DNA from: Lewinellaceae bacterium
Lineage (GTDB): Bacteria > Bacteroidota > Bacteroidia > Chitinophagales > Saprospiraceae
Reading direction: 5' to 3'
Length of the DNA: 64,000 nucleotides
Assembly: GCA_016716135.1 (NCBI GenBank)
Contig: JADJWX010000002.1
Span: 620,001-684,000 of the forward strand
In this document: positions 27,031-35,515 of the stretch, one piece after another
Numbering within the stretch: the first letter of the stretch is position 1
Layout of the letters: the number at the start of each line of letters is the position of its first letter
Translations under genes and position numbers: made by a program
The notes under the pieces: generated by a model
What the model saw: the letters and a program-made list of their open reading frames with translations, nothing else
Database searches by the model: none
What the model was told of the DNA's origin: nothing

Positions 27031-27512
27031 TTGTCGTTTCCGACACCTCTCCTGTTTCAAATTTATTGCAAATCGAAAAACTCGATTTACTCCGGGACAT
27101 TTTTGGTGAAGTTATCATTCCCCCCGCTGTATTGCTGGAAATACGCGCCTTAGAACATTTTGGAATTGATCTCTCCTCTTTTAGTACAAGTGATTGGATA
27201 CGGGTGGAGCAGCCAAAAGCATCCGAAGCTGTCGCCGGCTTACGGCATAATTTGGATGCGGGCGAATCAGAAGCTATCGTGTTGGCAGTGGAAATGCAAG
27301 CAGATTGGATATTGCTGGACGAACGTCAGGCAACAAAAATAGCGGAAGAAAAGGGGCTTCATCCAATTGGCCTGATCGGCATCCTAATCAAGGCTAAGGA
27401 AAAAGGACTTATCCCTGCCGTTGTTCCATTAGTCGAAGAACTCCGGCATAAAGCCGGATTTTGGATTACCGATCACTTGTTGGCCAGAATCAGGGAACTG
27501 GTTAGCGAATAA
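27027..27512 (+). CDS. DUF3368 PIN-like protein, probable toxin
   Basis: 161 residues. DUF3368 belongs to the PIN-like nuclease superfamily. The acidic residues expected at the metal site are visible: D6 in VVSDTSPVSNLL, the glutamate in LDAGESEAIVLA, and D in WILLDERQATKIAEEKGL. GLIGILIKAKEKGLI is a family hallmark. It overlaps the UPF0175 gene by four bases and is likely a ribonuclease toxin held in check by it, though activity of these pairs is poorly tested. It ends two bases before the right copy of the direct repeat. Confidence 0.85.
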   Translation: MIVVSDTSPVSNLLQIEKLDLLRDIFGEVIIPPAVLLEIRALEHFGIDLSSFSTSDWIRVEQPKASEAVAGLRHNLDAGESEAIVLAVEMQADWILLDERQATKIAEEKGLHPIGLIGILIKAKEKGLIPAVVPLVEELRHKAGFWITDHLLARIRELVSE

Positions 27513-27514
27513 AT

Positions 27515-27653
27515 TCAACTGCTGGCTGCTGCGCGACCTGCGCACGCCGTTTGGCGGGGTAAAACAATCGGGCGTAGGCCGTGAGGGCGGCTGGGAGGCG
27601 ATGCGTTTTTTTACAGAACTGAAGAATGTTACGGTGGCGGAGTGAAGGGGAAT
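27515..27653 (+). repeat. 139-bp direct repeat, right copy
   Basis: Exact second copy of 26624-26762. It contains a truncated, non-functional 3' end of the aldehyde dehydrogenase and stops two bases before the stop codon of the convergent BatC gene (27656). Confidence 0.95.
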
Positions 27654-27655
27654 CC

Positions 27656-28465
27656 TCACCAATCTTTCTTCGTCCGGTCCGGCCGCGCTTTCGGTGGCAG
27701 GGCCCGGTAACGTCGGGCATTTTTTGCCTCTTCCACTTCGATAATGGTGTTCAGTTTTTGACGGGCCGCTTCGGCGGTCATGGTGCCGCTGGGTGTTTCT
27801 CGTTTTTGCGGCGCCTGCGCCCGGTCTACGTAGTAGTTCCGCGGCGGTGGTGGCGGTGGTGGGGGAGGTGGCGGCGGTGGCGGATCTTGTTTTTCATTCA
27901 GTTTGTTCCGGGCGATTTGCAGGTTTTTTTTGCCGTCGGCGCGGTTGGGTTTCAGGCGCAGGCTGCGCTGGTAGGCGGTGATCGCTTCGCGGTATTTTCC
28001 TTGCTGGAGGTACACGTTTCCAAGGTTGAAATAAGCATCAGATTGGACTTGAGTCGAACTGCGGCTTAGTGCTGCAGCCTGGTAATGCCGGATGGCGGCA
28101 TCCAGGTTGCCCTGCTGGTAGGCAGCATTACCGGCGTTATAAGCGGCAGTGGGGTCGCCCGAAGCTTCCTGGTAGGCTTTTTCAGCATCCTGGTATTTTT
28201 TCTGATCGTAGAGTTTGTCGCCCTGGCGGAGTTCGCTGTGGGCGGCGGATTGGGCGGAGAGGGAAATGGTGGTGAGTAGTTGAACTAAAACTGCTGCGAG
28301 TCGGCCCCACCCCCATCCCCTCCCCCCGAGGGGAGGGGGGCCTGATTTCGTAATACTTATTGATTTCGGTTTCGGAATCAAATATTGAAATGAGGGCAAG
28401 CGCCCCTCCCCCCGGGGGGAGGGGCAGGGGGTGGGGCCGGCAAAAGGAAATATGAGAACTATCAT
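27656..28465 (-). CDS. batC: BatC-like TPR protein with repeat-derived N-terminal insert
   Basis: 269 residues from ATG 28465, 11 bases after the BatB stop. TPR motifs span about residues 75-180 (GDKLYDQKKYQDAEKAYQEA, GNAAYQQGNLDAAIRHYQAA, GNVYLQQGKYREAITAYQRS), then a 14-proline run and a basic C-terminus. BatC is a periplasmic partner of the VWA proteins BatA/BatB. The N-terminus is odd: MIVLIFPF is followed by about 46 residues coded by a G/C-rich palindromic element (PTPCPSPRGEGRLPSFQ ... GGRGWGWG), then AAVLVQLLTTISLSAQ, which looks like the rest of a signal peptide. The element thus appears to split the export signal while keeping the frame. Whether export still works is unknown. Confidence 0.75.
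   Translation of the reverse strand: MIVLIFPFAGPTPCPSPRGEGRLPSFQYLIPKPKSISITKSGPPPLGGRGWGWGRLAAVLVQLLTTISLSAQSAAHSELRQGDKLYDQKKYQDAEKAYQEASGDPTAAYNAGNAAYQQGNLDAAIRHYQAAALSRSSTQVQSDAYFNLGNVYLQQGKYREAITAYQRSLRLKPNRADGKKNLQIARNKLNEKQDPPPPPPPPPPPPPPRNYYVDRAQAPQKRETPSGTMTAEAARQKLNTIIEVEEAKNARRYRALPPKARPDRTKKDW
28302..28439. repeat. G/C-rich palindromic element inserted in frame in batC, family D copy 1
   Basis: About 138 bp (46 codons) with inverted ends CGGCCCCACCCCC and GGGGGTGGGGCCG, and further hairpins at each side (CCCCTCC ... GGGGAGGGG). It shares the ATTGRAATGAGGGC ... CCCCTCCCC segment with 43488-43590 in opposite orientation. Its length is a multiple of three, and one strand is free of stops in the batC frame. 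Confidence 0.8.
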
Positions 28466-28476
28466 AGCTGTAAAAC

Positions 28477-29469
28477 TCAATTTTTCTGTTTCCGCCACCA
28501 CAGTACCTGCTCGGCCAATAAAAACAACAGGCAAGGCAGCAAGAGCCATTGAAAATAAAAAACATACTCCGTTTTGGCGCGCGCTGAAACAGTGGCTTTT
28601 TGCAAACGGTCCAGGTCACGGGCAAGTGTTTTGACCGCGGCTGTCCCGTCGGCTGCCAGGTACATTTTTCCGCCACCGGCGCCGGCCAGTTGGCGCAAAA
28701 ATGCCGCATCTAGGCGGCTGTGGACCACCTGCCCGCTTACATCGCGCTTGACGCCACGCGGAGCCACCGGAATAGTTCCGCCTTCCACCGTACCCACGCC
28801 AAGCGTGTACACCGTTAGCCCTTCCACCCGGGCATCCTGTGCGCGGGCAAGGGCATTTTCACCGTGATTTTCGCCGTCGGTGATCAGGATGAGTCCGCGT
28901 CCGGCGGTCGAGTTGGATTCAAACATGCGGTCGGCCAGTTCCAGTGCCGAAGCGGCAGCCGTGCCCTGGTTGGCAATGTATTCCGGACTCGCATTTTGTA
29001 AAAAACTGTTCACGGCATCGTAATCGGTCGAAAGGGGCATTTGGGGGTAGGCATCCCCGGCAAAAAAGATCAACCCGATCCGGTTGCCTTCCAATTCCTG
29101 CACCAGTTTTAGCGCCGTACGTTTGGCCAGTTCCAGGCGGTTGGGTTCCACATCTTCGACGAGCATACTCTGGGAAATATCCAGGGCCAGCACGATATCG
29201 GCGCCCTGCCCTTCTTTTGCCGGTAATTTTACCAACTTTCGGGGGTTGGCAATTGCCAGTACGAGCAACACCATGGCCAACCCGAACAACACATTTTTTA
29301 TCCAAAAACGCCGAGCCGAAAAGCCCTGCAACAAGCGCTGGGCCAACGCCGGTGATCCAAGGCGCTGCAAAGTGCGCCGCCGCCAGGTCCAGTACACCCA
29401 CAGCAGGAAGGCCTGAAGCAGCACTACCCAGAGTAGGAACAGCAGGAGCGGATTTTCGAATGTTGGCAT
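28477..29469 (-). CDS. batB: VWA-domain membrane protein, BatB-like
   Basis: 330 residues. Two N-terminal membrane helices (PLLLFLLWVVLLQAFLLWVY and NVLFGLAMVLLVLAIA), a von Willebrand A domain at about 85-275, and a C-terminal helix (WLLLPCLLFLLAEQVLWW). The metal-ion-dependent adhesion site is complete in outline: DISQS, the threonine in NQGTAAA and ILITDGENHGEN. BatA/BatB act with BatC and a MoxR AAA+ ATPase at the inner membrane; the locus was linked to oxygen tolerance in Bacteroides fragilis. Palindromic family C DNA separates it from batA. Confidence 0.85.
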   Translation of the reverse strand: MPTFENPLLLFLLWVVLLQAFLLWVYWTWRRRTLQRLGSPALAQRLLQGFSARRFWIKNVLFGLAMVLLVLAIANPRKLVKLPAKEGQGADIVLALDISQSMLVEDVEPNRLELAKRTALKLVQELEGNRIGLIFFAGDAYPQMPLSTDYDAVNSFLQNASPEYIANQGTAAASALELADRMFESNSTAGRGLILITDGENHGENALARAQDARVEGLTVYTLGVGTVEGGTIPVAPRGVKRDVSGQVVHSRLDAAFLRQLAGAGGGKMYLAADGTAAVKTLARDLDRLQKATVSARAKTEYVFYFQWLLLPCLLFLLAEQVLWWRKQKN

Positions 29470-29479
29470 ATTTTATATC

Positions 29480-29566
29480 GTTACTGGTTTCTGGTTAGAG
29501 GGTTACTGGTTGTTCAACTTCCCGGGATGGTATTAACCAGAAACCGTCTAACCAGAAACCAGTAAC
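29480..29566. repeat. Palindromic element, family C, copy 2
   Basis: Arms 29480-29511 and 29535-29566 (32 bp, two mismatches) with the same GGTTTCTGGTTA repeat and the same ATGGTATTAACCAGAAAC centre as 24123-24213. It sits between batA and batB. Confidence 0.85.
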
Positions 29567-29579
29567 CTTCTTTCTAACC

Positions 29580-30569
29580 TCATACAGTTATGACCCGCAG
29601 CGGCCCCCAGCGCAGGAACAATTCCAGCACCAGCAGGCAAAATGCGGCATCGAGCAACCAAAAGAACAATTCCGTTTTTTGCTCGACCTTTTTGATCGTG
29701 ATCTTTGCTTTTTCCAATTGGTCGATTTGGGCGTATATCGTTTGCAGGTCGTTGGGGGAATAGGCCCGGTAAAAACGGCCCTTGCTCAGGCGGGCCACGT
29801 CGGCCAGTATGGTTGAATCGAATTCCATCTGGCGCGCTGCAAAAATGTAACTGCCATCAAAATTCCGGCGGCTGGGCGACTGCACCACGCCATCTTTTCC
29901 AATGCCAACCGTATACACCCGGACGCCCAGGGCTTGCGCCATCTCAGCGGCTTCGACAGGCCCGATTTCACCCGTATTGTTTTCGCCGTCGGTGATCAGG
30001 ATAACAACCCGCCCCGGCGAGGGGCTGTCTTTCAAATGATGCACGGCCGTGGCAATGCCCATGCCGATGGCCGTGCCATCTTGCAGCTTACCCACTTGCA
30101 GGTTATTGACGAAACCCTTGAGCAGGCGCCGGTCATTGGTCAGGGGGCATTGGGTGAAGGCGCCGCCGGAGAAGGCCACCAGGCCGATCCGGTCAAAAGG
30201 CCGGCGGCTGATGAAGTCGATGGCTACTTCTTTGGCCACAGTCAGGCGGTCGGGTGCAAAATCTTTGGTCAGCATGCTGGGCGAAATATCGAGCACCAGC
30301 AGGATGTCCATGGCTTCGGCCTCGGTTTCATCTTCGTACCACAGCAGTTGCGGGCGGGCCATGGCGGTGATCAACAAGGCCAGGACAAACCAGCGCAGCG
30401 CCTGCAGCCAGCTCCGGGCATATACCACCCAGGTTTTTACGCCCTTCATGGCGGTTTGCCGCGACACCTGCAGGGTCACGTGCCGTTGCGTGGCTGCCCG
30501 CCGGTAGCGAAAAATCAACCAGGGGAGCAGCAGGAGCAGGAGCAGCCAGTATGGTTCGGCGAAGGTCAA
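29580..30569 (-). CDS. batA: VWA-domain membrane protein, BatA-like
   Basis: 329 residues. N-terminal membrane segment (YWLLLLLLLPWLIFRYRR), a second helix (LQALRWFVLALLITAMA), a VWA domain at about 85-280 and a C-terminal helix (ELFFWLLDAAFCLLVLELFL). MIDAS motifs DISPS, the threonine of QDGTAIG and ILITDGENNTGE are present. It shares architecture with BatB and is probably an ancient paralog. It sits between the DUF4381-like gene and batB; a (GATTTAC)3 tract lies just before its start. Confidence 0.85.
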   Translation of the reverse strand: MTFAEPYWLLLLLLLPWLIFRYRRAATQRHVTLQVSRQTAMKGVKTWVVYARSWLQALRWFVLALLITAMARPQLLWYEDETEAEAMDILLVLDISPSMLTKDFAPDRLTVAKEVAIDFISRRPFDRIGLVAFSGGAFTQCPLTNDRRLLKGFVNNLQVGKLQDGTAIGMGIATAVHHLKDSPSPGRVVILITDGENNTGEIGPVEAAEMAQALGVRVYTVGIGKDGVVQSPSRRNFDGSYIFAARQMEFDSTILADVARLSKGRFYRAYSPNDLQTIYAQIDQLEKAKITIKKVEQKTELFFWLLDAAFCLLVLELFLRWGPLRVITV

Positions 30570-30572
30570 GTT

Positions 30573-30593
30573 GATTTACGATTTACGATTTAC
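30573..30593. repeat. Short tandem repeat (GATTTAC)x3
   Basis: Three perfect heptamers between the batA start and the end of the upstream gene. A length change here would alter the leader, not the protein. Confidence 0.8.
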
Positions 30594-30610
30594 GATTTGA
30601 GAATTGCGGT

Positions 30611-31519
30611 TTAAGCGGTAGCCAAAACCAGTGTTTTTGCCTTTTCCAGGGCTTCTTCATGGTAGGATTTTGGGGGTTCCATTTCGGCGTATTTGACAAG
30701 GTCGGATTGTTGAAGCAGAAAATTGAGCGGCGATTTTTGGGTATCGGGAAAATCAGTTTTTTTCAAAAGCGCAGCAATCTCGCGGGTGGTCGATTCCAGG
30801 GCCGGCACGCTGTACCGGTTTTCCAGGTATTCGCGAATAATCAGGCTCAATTCGGCATAATACGCCAGCAAATCGCCTTTCAGCCAGGGTTTTTGCTGTT
30901 CGAGTGCCGCCAGTTTTTCCAGGGCAATTTTATCTGCCGGCGGCGGCGGTGCGGCAAGGGGTACCGGCATGGGTACGGCTTTTTTTCGCGGTTTTTTCCG
31001 CCGGAGCAACCAGGCTAGTGCCAGCACACCAGCCAGCGCGCCCAGGGCCCAGGGCCAGTGATCGTACCACAGGACCGGTTCGCGCCGGATATCGCGGATG
31101 GCCGCCATATCCTTCAGGTCCGCATTTTTGAACATGGTGGTAATCGCAAGGTCAACCGGGTTGGTTTGGATGGTGTCGCCCAGGTGCAGAAAAACGGTGA
31201 GCGGGGGCAGTTGCAGCGAAGTGGTATCGAAGCTGATCAGGGTGAACTGCTGCACCCAGTGCGTACCGGAGCGCGTCCAGTTGGAGCGGGAAAGCACATT
31301 GTCAGCCGGAAATTGTTTTTGCCAGGCGGCAAAACTCACCCGCTTTGGCGCCACCGCAGTACCGGCCACCAACACGCGCAGGGCAAAGGTGTCGCCCGGT
31401 TCGATGCGCGCGGGGTTGAGCACGGCATTGGCCTGCGCCTGTCCGGGCAAGGTTTGCGGCAGCAAAATTCCGCAAAACAGCGCCAGGGCCGGTAGTCCTG
31501 TTTTCCACAAACTAACCAT
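30611..31519 (-). CDS. DUF4381-like membrane protein of the Bat locus
   Basis: 302 residues from ATG 31519, overlapping the DUF58 stop by eight bases. A signal peptide (MVSLWKTGLPALALFCGILL) is followed by a periplasmic beta-rich domain with DTFALRVLVAGT, one transmembrane helix (about 160-178, WALGALAGVLALAWLL), a KKPRKKA basic stop-transfer and a cytoplasmic helical tail (ALEQQKPWLKGDLLAYYAEL, IIREYLENRYSVPALESTTREI). That tail pattern is typical of the DUF4381-like gene found between DUF58 and batA in Bacteroidota. Probably part of the membrane complex formed with BatA/BatB. Confidence 0.75.
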   Translation of the reverse strand: MVSLWKTGLPALALFCGILLPQTLPGQAQANAVLNPARIEPGDTFALRVLVAGTAVAPKRVSFAAWQKQFPADNVLSRSNWTRSGTHWVQQFTLISFDTTSLQLPPLTVFLHLGDTIQTNPVDLAITTMFKNADLKDMAAIRDIRREPVLWYDHWPWALGALAGVLALAWLLRRKKPRKKAVPMPVPLAAPPPPADKIALEKLAALEQQKPWLKGDLLAYYAELSLIIREYLENRYSVPALESTTREIAALLKKTDFPDTQKSPLNFLLQQSDLVKYAEMEPPKSYHEEALEKAKTLVLATA

Positions 31520-32396
31520 GCGCCACAATTTTTGACCGCTGCGCAAAAAACTGCAACAGGGCGTTTACATAGGGTTGGTTGGTGCACAAACTCAGGAAAT
31601 CAGCGCCGGCGCGCCGGAACATATTCTGCGTATTGGCCTTGTGCTGTTCGAAGGTAGACCGGTACTGCCGCCGCAGGCGGGTGCTGGTGGTATCCACCCA
31701 GCTTTGTTCGCCGGTTTCGGCATCGGCTACGCGCAACACGCCCACGTCGGGCAAGTCGCGTTCGAGCGGATCCCAGCAGTGGATGCCGATACAGTCGTGC
31801 CGGCGGGCCAGGATGCGCAGGGTATCTTCGTAGCCGGCAGCCAGGAAGTCGGAGAGGATGAAACACACGCTGCGTTTTTTCAGCACATTGTGAATGAACT
31901 GGAGTGCGCCTTTCATATCGGTGCCGCGGCCACTGGGTTTGGCGGTCAGAATTTCGCGGATGATGCGCAGGATGTGGGTTTTGCCTTTTTTAGGCGGGAT
32001 GAACAACTCGATGCGGTCGGAAAAAAGCAATACGCCCACCTTGTCGTTGTTGGCAATGGCCGAAAAAGCGAGCACGGCGCAAAGTTCGGTCAGGTATTCC
32101 TCCTTGAACTGTGTGTGGCTGCCAAACACCGCCGAACCACTCACATCGACCAGCAGCATGACCGTGTTTTCCCGCTCTTCTTCAAAAACTTTGATGTAGG
32201 GCTCACCGGCGCGGGCAGTCACGTTCCAGTCGATGGCCCGCACATCGTCGCCGGGGTGGTACAGCCGTACATCGCTGAACGACATGCCCCGCCCCTTGAA
32301 GGCGCTGTGATAGCCCCCCGTGAACAGGTGACTGCTCAGGCCCCGCGTTTTGATCTCGATCTTGCGGACTTTTTTTAGTAGCTCGGTGGAAGTCAT
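31512..32396 (-). CDS. DUF58 domain-containing protein
   Basis: 294 residues. DUF58 proteins are VWA-like partners of MoxR ATPases. The family signature is clear: a start KIEIKTRGLSSHLFTGGYHS, then GRGMSFSDVRLYHPGDDVRA followed directly by IDWNVTARAGEPYIK. The VWA-like core has VDVSGSA as a degenerate MIDAS. It follows moxR and overlaps the next gene by eight bases, so the block is an operon. The partner relationship is known from the family; the client process in this organism is not known. Confidence 0.9.
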   Translation of the reverse strand: MTSTELLKKVRKIEIKTRGLSSHLFTGGYHSAFKGRGMSFSDVRLYHPGDDVRAIDWNVTARAGEPYIKVFEEERENTVMLLVDVSGSAVFGSHTQFKEEYLTELCAVLAFSAIANNDKVGVLLFSDRIELFIPPKKGKTHILRIIREILTAKPSGRGTDMKGALQFIHNVLKKRSVCFILSDFLAAGYEDTLRILARRHDCIGIHCWDPLERDLPDVGVLRVADAETGEQSWVDTTSTRLRRQYRSTFEQHKANTQNMFRRAGADFLSLCTNQPYVNALLQFFAQRSKIVAHG

Positions 32397-32405
32397 GATT
32401 TTTTT

Positions 32406-32548
32406 AAGTCAAAACGCAAAATGTAAAATATAAAAGTCAAAAGGTAAGTCTCGGGGTAGGGGCTTTAGATTCGTAAATCGGCGAAGGGTACCCTACGTGT
32501 TAGTCTCCCTTTTCCATTTTGACTTTAACATTTTACATTTTGACTTTG
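32406..32548. repeat. AT-rich palindrome between moxR and DUF58 gene
   Basis: The 157-base spacer is a long inverted repeat: AAAATGTAAAATATAAAAGTC in the left arm (about 32415-32442) pairs with the right arm near 32517-32543 (TTTTGACTTTAACATTTTAC). The core AAGTCAAAA motifs recall family B. It lies inside the Bat operon. Confidence 0.7.
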
Positions 32549-32553
32549 CATTC

Positions 32554-33548
32554 TTACGGTATCACCACAGTTTGCAATATCCGTTCAATAATATCCTCCT
32601 GGCTGATGTTCTCCGCTTCGGCTTCATAGGTCAGGCCGATGCGGTGGCGCATGGCGTCGGGACAAATGTCGCGTACGTCATCGGGCGTCACATAGCCCCG
32701 GCGGTTGATGAATGCCAGCGCGCGGGCGGCCTGCGCCAGGGCAATGCTGGCCCGGGGAGAGGCGCCGTAGCTGATCAGCGGCGCAATTTGCTCCAGGCCG
32801 AAGCGCGCGGGTTCGCGGGTTGCGAAAATGATATCGAGGATGTACTGCTCGATCTTTTCGCTGAGGTGCACTTTTTCACAGCCTTGCGGGCCTCGAGCAG
32901 CGTTTCCACCGGGATCACTTTTTTTACCTGGAGGTTTTCGCTGTTCAGGTTGCGGCGGATGATTTGACGCTCGTCTTCCTGAGACGGGTATCCGATTTTT
33001 ACTTTCAGCAAAAACCGGTCGACCTGTGCTTCCGGGAGCGGGTAGGTGCCTTCCTGTTCGATGGGGTTTTGAGTGGCCAGCACCAGGAAGGGCTCTTCCA
33101 GTTTGAAGGTTTGGGTCCCGATGGTCACCTGCCGTTCCTGCATAGCTTCCAGCAGGGCGCTTTGCACTTTGGCTGGGGCGCGGTTGATCTCGTCGGCCAA
33201 CACAAAATTGGAAAAAATGGGGCCTTTGCGCACCGTAAATTCAGCCTTGGCCGGATTGTAAATCTGGGTGCCCACCACGTCGGCAGGCAGCAAGTCGGGG
33301 GTAAACTGGATGCGGCTGAACCCGGCGTCTACGGCTTGTGCGAGGGTTTTGATGGCCAGCGTTTTGGCCAGGCCGGGCATGCCTTCCAATAAAATATGCC
33401 CCCGGGTGAGTAAGCCCACGAGCAGGCGCTCCATCATGGCGTGCTGGCCGACGATGACCTGCGCAGTGGCCTCCATTAATTTATCAATAAATGCGCTTTC
33501 GGCTTGAATTTGCTTGTTCAGCGCTTCGACGTCGAGGTGTTGTTGCAT
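32554..33548 (-). pseudogene. MoxR-family AAA+ ATPase, one frameshift
   Basis: The N-terminal open frame (32775-33548) reads VIVGQHAMMERLLVGLLTRG, Walker A GMPGLAKT, FTPDLLPADVVG, Walker B VLADEINRAPAKVQ, sensor 1 ATQNPIEQEGTYPLPEAQVD. It runs out of frame after EARKAVKK. A second frame (32554-32871) resumes exactly with HLSEKIEQYILDIIFATREP and continues the lid domain to the normal MoxR end (RHRIGLTYEAEAENISQEDI ... TVVIP). One base is missing in a run of five T (A on the coding strand) at 32872-32876; adding one restores a standard MoxR of about 331 residues. MoxR chaperones the VWA proteins of the locus. A homopolymer error is likely; otherwise the Bat complex lacks its ATPase. Confidence 0.85.
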
Positions 33549-33809
33549 GAAAAAAATTGGTCTTGCGTTTAATTCTGTGCAAGTAACGTTAACACATCGA
33601 GTCAGGGTGTCTGTAGTGTGTCTTTTTTGTGAATTTGGGGGAAATCCCTGAATGGCAGATATGTTCAGGTAATGGTTTTACCCGGAATGCGTTTATTAGC
33701 GTTGGTAACCGGGTTGTTTCCAGCCTGCTGTTTTGCTGAATAAACCGGCGGCCCCCATTTCGTTTAAAACTCAATGAGACATGCGGCGTATCCGCACAGG
33801 AAAACCGGT

Positions 33810-35390
33810 CTAAGCCGGCGGCAAAAACACCCCATCCACCATCCGCAAAATCCCCGCCGGGTTCTCCTCCTGCAACGCTTCCGGCAGCAAACGATCCGGA
33901 AAATTCTGAAACGCCACCGGCCGCACAAACCGGAAAATAGCCGCGGTGCCCACCGAAGTGCTGCGGCTATCAGTCGTGGCAGGGTAGGGGCCGCCGTGCA
34001 CCATGGCGTCGCAAACTTCCACGCCCGTCGGGAAGCCGCCGAAAAGTAGGCGCCCGGCTTTTTGCGCCAGCAGGTCGATGATGTCGGGGAAATCGCGGAA
34101 ATCCTGTTCCGTGCCGTAAATCGTGGCCGTGAGCTGGCCGTGCAATGCGGCAATCACCCGGCTCAGTTGCTCAGCGTTTTCCCCGGCAACTACCAGTGTC
34201 GACGGACCGAAAACCTCCTCCTGGAGTTGCTCGTCCTGTAAAAAATGTGTGGCAGCTACCCGGAGCAAGGCGGCTTTGCCCTGGTTTTGCCCGGTAGCCT
34301 CCCGGCCTTCGGCCAGTACCGCCACGCCCGGACGCGTTGCCAGTGCTGCCAGGCCGTTTTCGTAGGCGGCGTTAATCCCGGCATTGAGCATAGTGCCCGC
34401 CGGGCTGGTTTGGATTTGCCGGCCGAGTGCATCCAGGAAACCGGGTAAACCCGGCGTGTCGGTGGTGATGACCAGTCCGGGGTTGGTGCAAAACTGCCCG
34501 ACACCCAGCATAACCGAGCCGCAAAGGCCAGGAGCCACTTCGGCGCCCCGGGTTTTTAAAAAATCCGGCAGGATAAATACCGGGTTTACCGAACCCATCT
34601 CGGCGTAAACGGGAATGGGCTCGGGGCGCGCAGCCGCCAGGTCGAACAGTGCCCGGCCTGCTTTCAGGGAGCCGGTAAATCCTACTGCTTTCAACGCGGG
34701 GTGCTGCACCAGCATGCGGCTTTCGTGCACGCCACCGTGGATCATGGAAAAAACTCCGGGCGGCATGTCCGTTTTTTCTACTGCGGCAGCGATAGCGCCG
34801 GCCACCAGTTCGGAGGTTCCCGGATGCGATGGGTGTGCCTTGACAATCACCGGACAGCCGGCGGCCAGGGCCGAGGCGGTATCGCCACCGGCCACGGAAA
34901 ATGCCAGCGGGAAGTTGCTGGCGCCAAAGATAGCTACCGGTCCCAGGGGAATGTACATGCTGCGCACATCCGGGCGGGGCAGGGGCGTGCGCTCGGGTTG
35001 TGCCCGGTCTATGCGGGCCTGCACCCAGGAACCTTCGAGCAGGGTGTCGGCAAATTTGTTGAGCTGGCCCACCGTTCGGCCGCGCTCGCCCTCCAGCCGG
35101 GCTTGCGGCAGGCCTGTTTCGGCCATGGCGCGCTCGATCAGGGCCGGGCCTAATGCGAGAATTTCTTCCCCGATTGCGCGCAAAAAACCGGCCCGTTGTT
35201 GCGCAGTTTTTCGGCGGTAGCCGGAAAAGGCTTCTTGTGCTGTTTCGGCTGCCCGGTTGATTTCGGCTTCGGTAGCCAGGGTAAACCGGCCATCCAGAGC
35301 AGCCCCGTTCGCCGGGTTGATTGCTTCAATCTGTTGCGAACCTTCGGCCGACAAGGCGCCGGCTATGTTGTTTTTTCCATGGATTTTCAT
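33810..35390 (-). CDS. Alpha-ketoglutaric semialdehyde (2,5-dioxovalerate) dehydrogenase-like
   Basis: 526 residues from ATG 35390 (MKIHGKNNIAGALSAEGSQQ), the normal start for this NADP-dependent aldehyde dehydrogenase subgroup. Oxidises 2,5-dioxopentanoate to 2-oxoglutarate, the last step of oxidative pentose, sugar-acid or hydroxyproline breakdown. Motifs: GPVAIFGASNFPLAFSVAGG, VKAHPSHPGTSEL, GFTGSLKAGRALFD, catalytic glutamate YAEMGSVNPVF, catalytic cysteine GVGQFCTNPGL, EEVFGPSTLV. No other genes of those pathways adjoin it. The upstream extension of the open frame lacks conservation. Confidence 0.85.
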   Translation of the reverse strand: MKIHGKNNIAGALSAEGSQQIEAINPANGAALDGRFTLATEAEINRAAETAQEAFSGYRRKTAQQRAGFLRAIGEEILALGPALIERAMAETGLPQARLEGERGRTVGQLNKFADTLLEGSWVQARIDRAQPERTPLPRPDVRSMYIPLGPVAIFGASNFPLAFSVAGGDTASALAAGCPVIVKAHPSHPGTSELVAGAIAAAVEKTDMPPGVFSMIHGGVHESRMLVQHPALKAVGFTGSLKAGRALFDLAAARPEPIPVYAEMGSVNPVFILPDFLKTRGAEVAPGLCGSVMLGVGQFCTNPGLVITTDTPGLPGFLDALGRQIQTSPAGTMLNAGINAAYENGLAALATRPGVAVLAEGREATGQNQGKAALLRVAATHFLQDEQLQEEVFGPSTLVVAGENAEQLSRVIAALHGQLTATIYGTEQDFRDFPDIIDLLAQKAGRLLFGGFPTGVEVCDAMVHGGPYPATTDSRSTSVGTAAIFRFVRPVAFQNFPDRLLPEALQEENPAGILRMVDGVFLPPA

Positions 35391-35515
35391 GGTTGCATAG
35401 GTCGGCTTTTTTAGGGAAAAACAGGTGCCTGCGGCACGCGACATCGTTGTTTTTTTAAAAAAAATAACATCCCGCGTCGGGAGGCTCCGGCCGTTCAGTT
35501 TTCCACGATGCCGTA

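Noticed and set aside
26624..27653. Integrative element with attL/attR
   Set aside because: The layout resembles integration at a gene 3' end, but no integrase or recombinase lies between the repeats, so I describe it only as a repeat-flanked insertion.
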